Made by a program: the position numbers and the translations under genes. This document shows, piece after piece, positions 32,635-38,844 of a DNA stretch of 38,844 nt. Source of the stretch: Planctomycetota bacterium. GTDB lineage: Bacteria; Planctomycetota; Phycisphaerae; WQYP01. The stretch covers positions 1-38,844 of the forward strand of contig JAJYZF010000035.1 of assembly GCA_021800165.1 (NCBI GenBank), in the 5' to 3' direction. How positions within the stretch are numbered: the stretch's first letter is position 1; each line of letters begins with the position of its first letter. The notes beneath the pieces were generated by a model, which saw only the letters and a program-made list of their open reading frames with translations, was not told where the DNA came from and ran no database searches.

Positions 32635-32646
32635 CCACCATAGACC

Positions 32647-33612
32647 ATGAATCGCCCTGTACTGAAACTTGGTTCCCGCGGCAGCCTGCTGGCCACAACC
32701 CAGGCCCGGCAGGTTATCGCCTTGCTGGAGCCATTTCTGGGCGGGCGGAAAATCGAACTGGTCATCATCACCACATCCGGGGATAAAGCCGTCGATACTC
32801 CGCTGGCCCAATCCGGCGGCAAGGGGCTGTTCATCAAGGAAATTGAAAATGAGCTGCTGGCAGGCCGCATTGATCTGGCCGTCCATTCCGCCAAGGATAT
32901 GCCCACCGAAATTCCACCCGGTCTGGTCATTGCCGCCACTCCCCCCCGCCAACCTCCCAACGATGTGTGGATTGGCCATGCCGGCTTGGCCTTGGCGGAC
33001 CTGCCGCCCGGTTCGGTGGTCGGCACATCATCGCCACGGCGCCAGGTGCAGGTACTGGCTCGGCGGCCCGATATTCGCGTGGTGCCGCTGCGGGGTAATA
33101 TAGACACACGATTGAAGAAAGTCCGCGATGGCGTTGTGGCTGGTACGCTTCTGGCGCAGGCAGGGCTGATGCGTGCGGACATGCTACCGCCGGAGGGCCT
33201 GATTTTATCCTGCGAAGAATTCATCCCAGCCGCCGGCCAAGGCACGCTGGCCATTGAAGCGAGGTGGGATGATGAATTGGTTTGCACCTTGGCCAAATCC
33301 ATTCACCACCGCCCCACCTTCTGGGCCTTGGACTTTGAACGCAAGATTGTGCAGGCTCTGGCCGGTAACTGCATGGCTCCGATCGGCGTGTGCGCCCAAC
33401 AGCGCGGAGTCGTGGATGGGGTAGCGCAAGCGGGATGGATCGTGCGAGCGCTGCTGGCCACTCCCGACGGCCGGCATATCGCGCGGGGGACTCTGCTGAC
33501 GAAGAAACCTTCCGCGGCAGGGTTAAACGCCATGGTTCGGCCGCTGCTGGAAATGCTGCAAAGCCGCGGCTCTGATGAGATTCTCGCACAAATCGCCGCC
33601 CATGGCCGCTAG
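32647..33612 (+). CDS. hemC: Porphobilinogen deaminase (hydroxymethylbilane synthase)
   Basis: A 321-residue cytosolic enzyme that joins four porphobilinogens into hydroxymethylbilane in haem and corrin synthesis. It begins LKLGSRGSLLATTQARQV. The catalytic Asp84 is in DLAVHSAKDMPTEIP; the Arg-rich substrate loop GTSSPRRQVQVLARRPDIRVVPLRGNIDTRLKKV is intact. The dipyrromethane cofactor Cys is about residue 242 in LAGNCMAPIG, where the family usually has GGCxxPIA. The usual DAxxLAxAGL is AGTLLAQAGL here, a small departure. Length is normal. No ribosome site is obvious. pheT follows 126 bp downstream on the same strand. Other haem genes are not in the window. Confidence 0.95.
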   Translation: MNRPVLKLGSRGSLLATTQARQVIALLEPFLGGRKIELVIITTSGDKAVDTPLAQSGGKGLFIKEIENELLAGRIDLAVHSAKDMPTEIPPGLVIAATPPRQPPNDVWIGHAGLALADLPPGSVVGTSSPRRQVQVLARRPDIRVVPLRGNIDTRLKKVRDGVVAGTLLAQAGLMRADMLPPEGLILSCEEFIPAAGQGTLAIEARWDDELVCTLAKSIHHRPTFWALDFERKIVQALAGNCMAPIGVCAQQRGVVDGVAQAGWIVRALLATPDGRHIARGTLLTKKPSAAGLNAMVRPLLEMLQSRGSDEILAQIAAHGR

Positions 33613-33694
33613 CAGACTTTCGGCCAACCAGCGGCGTACGCTTATCGGCCACTTGCCCGGCGGCGCGGCCTTCTGTAATCTTGGCGGAAAAGAG

Positions 33695-33712
33695 CCGGAG
33701 CACTTTCTCCGG
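33695..33712 (+). repeat. Small hairpin in the pheT leader
   Basis: CCGGAG-CACTTT-CTCCGG forms a perfect 6-bp stem, 26 bases before the pheT ATG. No U-run follows, so attenuation in the usual sense is not supported. It may simply be a stable leader structure. Confidence 0.35.
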
Positions 33713-33738
33713 TGGAACTTCAAGGCTGGAAGGTTGGC

Positions 33739-35769
33739 ATGAAAATTTCCCTGGACTGGATCGCTCGGTATCTCGATAAGGGCGTTGCGCCGCAAGAGGC
33801 CCGGGAAGCTTTGCTCAATGCGGGATTGCCGGTGGAATCGGTGGTGGAGACGCAGCACGGTCCACTGTTGGATGTGGAGGTGACCAGCAATCGCAGCGAC
33901 TGTCTGTGTCACCTGGGCATGGCCCGCGAGTTGGCGGCGCTGTTGGACCGAAAATTATTGCGGCCGAAGATGGAATTCAAGGAATCCAGCCGCCCGGTGG
34001 AACAACTGATCCAGGTGCGTATAGCGGATGCCGCCGGCTGCATGCGTTATGTAGCCCGAGTGATCAACAATGTGCGCGTCGGACCATCGCCGGCCTGGCT
34101 GCAACAGGCTTTGGAATCTGTGGGGCAGCGCAGCGTTAACAATGTCGTGGATGTAACCAATTATGTGCTCTTGGAAACGGGCCAACCGCTGCACGCCTTT
34201 GACCTGGATCGATTGCAGAGGCGGCAAATTGTGGTACGACGGGCCAAAGCCGGTGAAAAGCTGGTGACCATTGACGGCCAAACCCGTGTGCTTGAGCCAT
34301 CCATGTTGGTCATTGCCGATGAGCAATCGCCGGTGGCGGTGGCGGGTATTATGGGGGGTAAAGATTCGGGCGTTACCGAGGCCACAGTGAACGTGCTGCT
34401 GGAATCGGCGCGGTTTGATCCATTAACCATCCGCCAAACCGCCCGGGCTTTGACCTTGAGCAGTGAATCATCCTATCGGTTTGAACGCGGTATCGATCCC
34501 GCGGCCACGGAATGGGCTTCGGGCCGCGCGGCGCAGTTGATCCTGGAAGTCGCCGGCGGAGATTTGGCCCGTGGGGTCTGTGCGGTTGGGAAGGTGGAAG
34601 ATGGCAGCCGGGAAATTCGCCTGCGCACGGGGCAGGTCAAGCGCATTGTGGGAGTTGATATTCCGCCGGAGCAGATCCATAAAATTCTGACCCGATTGGA
34701 ATTTTCGCCGCGTTCGGACGGCCCGGATTTCGTCTGTCGGGTGCCTTCCCATCGGTTGGATGTGTCGCGGGAAATTGATTTGATTGAAGAAATTTGCCGG
34801 GTGTGGGGTTACGGCCGGATTCCGGTGGAACAAAAAGTTTCTCATGCGGTGCGACTACTGGACCGCGCGGAGGAAGCCGGGCGGATGATGAAAGCCACGT
34901 TGGCCGGTGCCGGCGCCAGCGAGGCGATCACGTTTAGTTTTGTGGACGCGGTGGAAGCACAAATGTTTCTGGACCCGGCCACGGGTGAGCCACTGCGTGT
35001 GAGCGATGCGGTCCGTAAGGTGAGCAACACACTGCGGCCCAGTATATTTCCGGGATTGTTGCGTTCGCGGCGGCATAACGAAACCAATGGCCAGTTGAAC
35101 GCATTTTTATTTGAGGTAGCGGGCATTTATTTTCAGGAGAGGGGCAAACCCGCGGACAAGCCTTATGAGGAACCACAATTGGCCATGGTCGGCGATACCG
35201 TGGCCCAGTTGACCGGGGCACTGGAGTTGCTGGTGCAAAAGTTAAATCGGCGGGCGGTGTTGCGGGTGCAGCCGCAGGATTTTATCGCGTTTGCCCGGGG
35301 CGCTGCGGGTGAGGTGCAAGTAGGGGTGGACGGGCGCGGCGCAGCGGTGCTGGGCAGTGTGGGCGTGTTTGGCCCGCGGGTGCAGGCGCATTACGATCTG
35401 AAACATGCCGCCGCCGGACTCCAAGTGCGCTGGTCCGCGTTGTTGGACTTATTTGAGCCAGTGCCGAGTGCCCGCGCCATGGCGAGGTTTCCCTCGGTGC
35501 GGCGCGATCTATCGGTGGTGGTGGATGAGGCGGTGCGTTGGGGAACCCTGCGGGATCTGCTGGCGGAGTTAGCGCTGGAATTTCTCGAGAGTATAGAGTT
35601 TGTGGGCGTGTTTCGGGGTAAACAGGTTGGCGCTGGACGTAAAAGCGTTACCTTGGCGCTGGTTTTTCGCAATCCTGTGGCCACGCTGCGGTCACCGGAG
35701 GTGGACTTGCAGATTCAGCGTGCCGTGGCCGCTTTGCAGCGTCGCTGCGGCGCGGTGTTGCGGGTATAA
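33739..35769 (+). CDS. pheT: Phenylalanine-tRNA ligase beta subunit, short form
   Basis: 676 residues. It is the non-catalytic but essential partner of PheS in charging tRNA-Phe, and carries editing and tRNA-binding modules. After MKISLDWIARYLDKGVAPQEAREALLNAGLPVESV the sequence passes directly to LLDVEVTSNRSDCLCHLGMARELAALL. The OB-fold tRNA-binding insertion of about 110 residues, present in E. coli PheT, is missing. The B3/B4 editing region (RYVARVINNVRVGPSPAWLQQALESVG, NVVDVTNYVLLETGQPLHAFDLDRL, GIMGGKDSGVTEAT), the B5 domain and the C-terminal anticodon-binding fold (ARFPSVRRDLSVVVDEAVRWGTLRDLL) are present. The ATG at 33739 follows GGAAGG; a GTG at 33712 lies in a hairpin. pheS is not adjacent. 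Confidence 0.93.
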   Translation: MKISLDWIARYLDKGVAPQEAREALLNAGLPVESVVETQHGPLLDVEVTSNRSDCLCHLGMARELAALLDRKLLRPKMEFKESSRPVEQLIQVRIADAAGCMRYVARVINNVRVGPSPAWLQQALESVGQRSVNNVVDVTNYVLLETGQPLHAFDLDRLQRRQIVVRRAKAGEKLVTIDGQTRVLEPSMLVIADEQSPVAVAGIMGGKDSGVTEATVNVLLESARFDPLTIRQTARALTLSSESSYRFERGIDPAATEWASGRAAQLILEVAGGDLARGVCAVGKVEDGSREIRLRTGQVKRIVGVDIPPEQIHKILTRLEFSPRSDGPDFVCRVPSHRLDVSREIDLIEEICRVWGYGRIPVEQKVSHAVRLLDRAEEAGRMMKATLAGAGASEAITFSFVDAVEAQMFLDPATGEPLRVSDAVRKVSNTLRPSIFPGLLRSRRHNETNGQLNAFLFEVAGIYFQERGKPADKPYEEPQLAMVGDTVAQLTGALELLVQKLNRRAVLRVQPQDFIAFARGAAGEVQVGVDGRGAAVLGSVGVFGPRVQAHYDLKHAAAGLQVRWSALLDLFEPVPSARAMARFPSVRRDLSVVVDEAVRWGTLRDLLAELALEFLESIEFVGVFRGKQVGAGRKSVTLALVFRNPVATLRSPEVDLQIQRAVAALQRRCGAVLRV

Positions 35770-35888
35770 TAGTTGGTGTGCCGGTGTGTGCATCGGCCCA
35801 AAACTGTTTTGTGCGGGCAGCGGTGAATTTTAAGCTTCTTCTGACCGATAAACAGTATGGGCGTGTCGCATGGGCGTGGACGCGCGGC

Positions 35889-35918
35889 TTGATTATTGGA
35901 ATCGGGTCGGCCTAGAAT
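35889..35918 (+). promoter_or_regulatory. Predicted promoter of clpC
   Basis: TTGATT (35889-35894) and TAGAAT (35913-35918), spacer 18, lie 54 bases before the clpC ATG. No CIRCE-type or CtsR-type operator is recognised in the region 35770-35971. Confidence 0.5.
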
Positions 35919-35971
35919 AAACCGCCACGGGAAAAGATCCGGTGGTGTGAAACCGCTTTTAGGAGCGTTGG

Positions 35972-38482
35972 ATGTACGAGAGATTTACAGATCGTGCCCG
36001 CAAGGTCATGGCCCTGGCCAACCAGGAGGCGCAGCGCTTTAACCATGAATACATTGGTACCGAACACATTTTGCTCGGACTGGTGAAGGAAGGGTCGGGC
36101 GTAGGTGCGACGGTGCTGAAAAATCTGGATATTGACCTGCGCAAGGTGCGCCTGGAAGTGGAGAAACTGGTCAAAAGCGGACCGGATATGGTCACCATGG
36201 GTAAACTTCCGCAGACGCCACGGGCCAAAAAAGTCATTGAATACGCGATTGAAGAAGCCCGCAATCTGGGCCACAACTATGTTGGTACGGAGCATCTGCT
36301 TCTGGGTCTGCTCCGGGAGCGCGATGGTGTTGCGGCGCAGGTACTGATGAATCTGGGGCTGAAACTGGAGGAAGTGCGGGAAGAAGTACTTAACCTGTTG
36401 GGTGCCGGAGTCGAAAGTGAAGCCAACCCTGAAAATAAGGAGGCTAAGACCAAATCGCGGACGCCGGCGCTGGATTCGTTCGGGCGGGATCTGACCGAAC
36501 TGGCCCGTGAAGGAGCGTTGGACCCGGTCATTGGTCGATCCAATGAAATCGAACGGGTGATTCAGATTTTGTGCCGTCGCACCAAAAACAATCCGGTGCT
36601 GCTGGGCGAAGCGGGTGTCGGTAAAACGGCCATTGTGGAAGGCCTGGCGCAGAAGATTGTGGCCAACGATGTTCCGGAAATTTTGTTTGAAAAACGCATT
36701 GTGGTGCTGGACCTGGCGATGATGGTGGCGGGCACCAAATACCGCGGGCAGTTTGAAGAACGCATCAAAGCGGTGATGAACGAAGTGCGCCGGGCCAAAA
36801 ATGTGGTGCTCTTTATTGATGAGCTGCACACATTGGTCGGGGCGGGTGGAGCGGAAGGTGCCATTGATGCGAGCAATGTGCTTAAGCCTTCGCTGGCCCG
36901 CGGTGAAATTCAGTGCATTGGGGCCACCACACTGGATGAATACCGCAAATACGTGGAAAAAGACAGTGCTCTGGAAAGGCGATTCCAGACGATTATTGTC
37001 GAACCACCGAGCAAAGACGAAACGCTGGATATTCTGCGTGGCCTGCGGGACCGCTACGAAGCCCACCACCGCGTCCAGATTACCGATGGAGCTTTGCGTG
37101 GAGCGGTGGAGCTTTCCACCCGCTACATCACCGGGCGCTGCCTGCCGGACAAGGCCATTGACATCATTGACGAGGCGGGGGCCCGGGTACGGCTGAAAAG
37201 CATGACCAAGCCGCCGAATCTTACGGAAATTGACGAGCAGATTGAACGCCTGACTCTGGACAAAGAGGAGGCCGTAAAAAACGCCGATTATGAGCGTGCG
37301 GCGGAGCTGCGCGACCAGGCGGAGGCACTGCGCCGCAACAAGGAAGAAGCCCAGAAGAAATGGCGTGAGCAGGCCAAGGTTGTCGATGGCGTGGTGGATG
37401 AGGAGATGGTCGCGGAAGTGGTGAGCAAAATGACCGGGGTTCCGCTGACCCGTCTTGAAAAAGCCGAGGCTTCGCGTCTTTTGGAGCTGGAAAGTGAACT
37501 CCACAAGCGGGTGATCAGCCAGGATGAGGCCATTAAATCCATTTCGCGGTCCATCCGCCGCGCGCGGTCCGGTTTGAAGGATCCGGCCCGGCCCATGGGC
37601 ACGTTCCTGTTTTTAGGGCCGTCCGGCGTGGGCAAAACCCTGTTATCCAAAGCCATTGCGGAATTTTTGTTCGGCAATGAGGCTTCGCTTATTCAGATTG
37701 ATATGTCTGAGTACATGGAAAAGCACAATGTCAGCCGGCTTGTCGGCGCGCCCCCGGGCTATGTCGGTTATGAAGAAGGCGGGCAGTTGACCGAACGCAT
37801 CCGTCGGCGACCCTACGCGGTGGTGCTGCTCGATGAAATTGAGAAAGCCCATCCGGACGTGTTTAATATGCTTTTGCAGATTATGGAAGAAGGGCATCTT
37901 ACGGATAACGTTGGCCGCAAGGTGGATTTCAAGAACACCATCCTGATTATGACCAGCAACATCGGGGCGGACCTGATCAAGAGCGGCGGAATCCAGGGCT
38001 TCGGCTATGGCAAACGCGACAGCGAGCAGGACTTTGAAGGGATGAAAAAAGGCCTGTTGCGCGAGGTTGAAAAGTTTTTCCGACCGGAATTTATCAACCG
38101 GCTGGATGAGACCATCATCTTCCGTCCGTTAAGCAAGGAAGATCTCTACCGTATCATCGATATCGAAATCCGGAAGGTCACCAAACGCCTGGTGGAACAG
38201 GGAGTGGGTCTGGAAACCACCACCGCCGCCCACGATTTCCTCATTGAAAAGGGATATAACCCGGACTTTGGCGCCCGGCCTCTCCGTCGTGCCATCGAGC
38301 AATACGTGGAAGACCCACTATCCGAGGCAATTTTGCGCGGCGAATATAAACAGGTCAGCAAGGTGAAAATCGACCGCAACGGCGATTCTCTGCGGTTTGA
38401 ATCTGTGCCGACGGAGGCTCCGCCGGAGCCTGCAACCTCTGCGCCTGCCGTGGCCGGAACCGGTGCTGCCGACGCGACTTGA
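35972..38482 (+). CDS. clpC: ATP-dependent Clp protease ATPase subunit ClpC
   Basis: An 836-residue AAA+ unfoldase that feeds ClpP. Two Clp N-repeats come first ([60 protein letters not shown]). NBD1 has Walker [10 protein letters not shown] at about 212-220 and Walker [16 protein letters not shown]. The middle domain holds a UVR segment ([27 protein letters not shown]), which marks ClpC rather than ClpA or ClpB. NBD2 has Walker [11 protein letters not shown] (about 549) and [14 protein letters not shown], with the IQGFGYG region thereafter, the usual site of the ClpP-contacting loop. The C-terminal 30 residues are an Ala/Pro/Thr-rich tail. The ATG follows AGGAGCG. It is transcribed alone from the promoter at 35889. 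clpP is not in view. Confidence 0.96.
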   Translation: MYERFTDRARKVMALANQEAQRFNHEYIGTEHILLGLVKEGSGVGATVLKNLDIDLRKVRLEVEKLVKSGPDMVTMGKLPQTPRAKKVIEYAIEEARNLGHNYVGTEHLLLGLLRERDGVAAQVLMNLGLKLEEVREEVLNLLGAGVESEANPENKEAKTKSRTPALDSFGRDLTELAREGALDPVIGRSNEIERVIQILCRRTKNNPVLLGEAGVGKTAIVEGLAQKIVANDVPEILFEKRIVVLDLAMMVAGTKYRGQFEERIKAVMNEVRRAKNVVLFIDELHTLVGAGGAEGAIDASNVLKPSLARGEIQCIGATTLDEYRKYVEKDSALERRFQTIIVEPPSKDETLDILRGLRDRYEAHHRVQITDGALRGAVELSTRYITGRCLPDKAIDIIDEAGARVRLKSMTKPPNLTEIDEQIERLTLDKEEAVKNADYERAAELRDQAEALRRNKEEAQKKWREQAKVVDGVVDEEMVAEVVSKMTGVPLTRLEKAEASRLLELESELHKRVISQDEAIKSISRSIRRARSGLKDPARPMGTFLFLGPSGVGKTLLSKAIAEFLFGNEASLIQIDMSEYMEKHNVSRLVGAPPGYVGYEEGGQLTERIRRRPYAVVLLDEIEKAHPDVFNMLLQIMEEGHLTDNVGRKVDFKNTILIMTSNIGADLIKSGGIQGFGYGKRDSEQDFEGMKKGLLREVEKFFRPEFINRLDETIIFRPLSKEDLYRIIDIEIRKVTKRLVEQGVGLETTTAAHDFLIEKGYNPDFGARPLRRAIEQYVEDPLSEAILRGEYKQVSKVKIDRNGDSLRFESVPTEAPPEPATSAPAVAGTGAADAT

Positions 38483-38844
38483 CTTGGCGTACAGTGTGGG
38501 TGCGGAGCGTGCGGCAGGGAAGGGTGAATCATTTCCACCTTAGCTCCCATGGGTAGTGCCGCTGCCGTGTGGCTGGTTGCTCCCGGGCGACCTTGCGGCA
38601 AGATCACATCCGGCAGGGAGGTGGCAAGAATCTAGAACCGATCGGCAGGTTTTTGGCCACACAGGTTTGCCGACACCCGAGCAAAACCCAGCTTAGCCGA
38701 AAGCGTCCCACACGTTCGTATTCTTCATATTGGATTATCAATCCGTACTCGGCGCTACCACCGATGAGACATTCCCGCCAGAGTGTGAAAAGTCTACATA
38801 CGGCCGAGGAACGCGGCGATCCCGCGTGCTGGTGTAGGGCGTGG
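38483..38844. other. Gene-free right edge after clpC
   Basis: No reading frame with coding character or recognisable RNA was found on either strand. A small GGATT/AATCC palindrome occurs at about 38733-38745. No intrinsic terminator was identified for clpC. Confidence 0.4.

Noticed and set aside
35912..37504. A 530-codon minus-strand frame opposite clpC
   Set aside because: It is an antisense shadow of a highly biased ClpC gene; rich in Phe/His/Gln with no domain.
1..38844. CRISPR arrays, phage genes, toxin-antitoxin or defence systems
   Set aside because: No regularly spaced repeats, phage structural genes, nuclease-helicase clusters or toxin-antitoxin pairs were seen on either strand.

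Overview
The window looks like a planctomycete chromosome, probably from the Phycisphaerae side of the phylum. The support is a DUF2231 membrane domain fused to a planctomycete-type cytochrome c, a coiled-coil OprP-like porin, a short PheT without its tRNA-binding OB domain, ClpC, and a late menaquinone cluster (MenG, UbiX, UbiA) of the kind used with the futalosine route. No phage, CRISPR array, integrase or defence system was seen. Most genes are ordinary housekeeping or envelope functions. The genus is not determinable from the sequence alone.

Left end (1-3.3 kb): a mobile-element graveyard. There is a frameshifted IS66 transposase N-terminus, an IS1634-family N-terminus with a frameshift and truncation, and a RAYT (REP-associated tyrosine transposase) whose catalytic middle has been deleted. 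They flank an exported SGNH hydrolase that carries Gly where the family has its catalytic Asp. Palindromes and one REP-like motif lie between these genes and the next block.

3.5-11.9 kb: an aldo/keto reductase on the minus strand with its own promoter; the plus-strand run menG, a 96-aa unknown gene, ubiX and ubiA; a porin closed by a near-perfect intrinsic terminator; a sulfotransferase; and an exported TPR-like protein.

12.2-22.2 kb: a tripartite RND efflux operon (membrane fusion protein, outer-membrane factor lipoprotein, inner-membrane permease), then tRNA-Leu(CAG), then a large membrane GAF-PAS-GGDEF-EAL protein for cyclic di-GMP turnover.

22.3-26.8 kb, minus strand: a five-gene run read from a good sigma70-like promoter. 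In order of transcription it encodes a TPR protein fused to a YggX-like domain, GreA, a TonB-like protein, a metallophosphoesterase and an acyl-CoA dehydrogenase-like protein. The last three overlap or nearly touch.

26.9-38.8 kb: NAD kinase, an unrecognised multi-pass membrane protein, the DUF2231-cytochrome c fusion, YebC, hemC, pheT and clpC on the plus strand. Between yebC and hemC lies a minus-strand gene for an unrecognised 146-aa exported protein. It has the best promoter in the window and a roughly 170-nt leader that can form several hairpins. This leader is the most promising undescribed element here.
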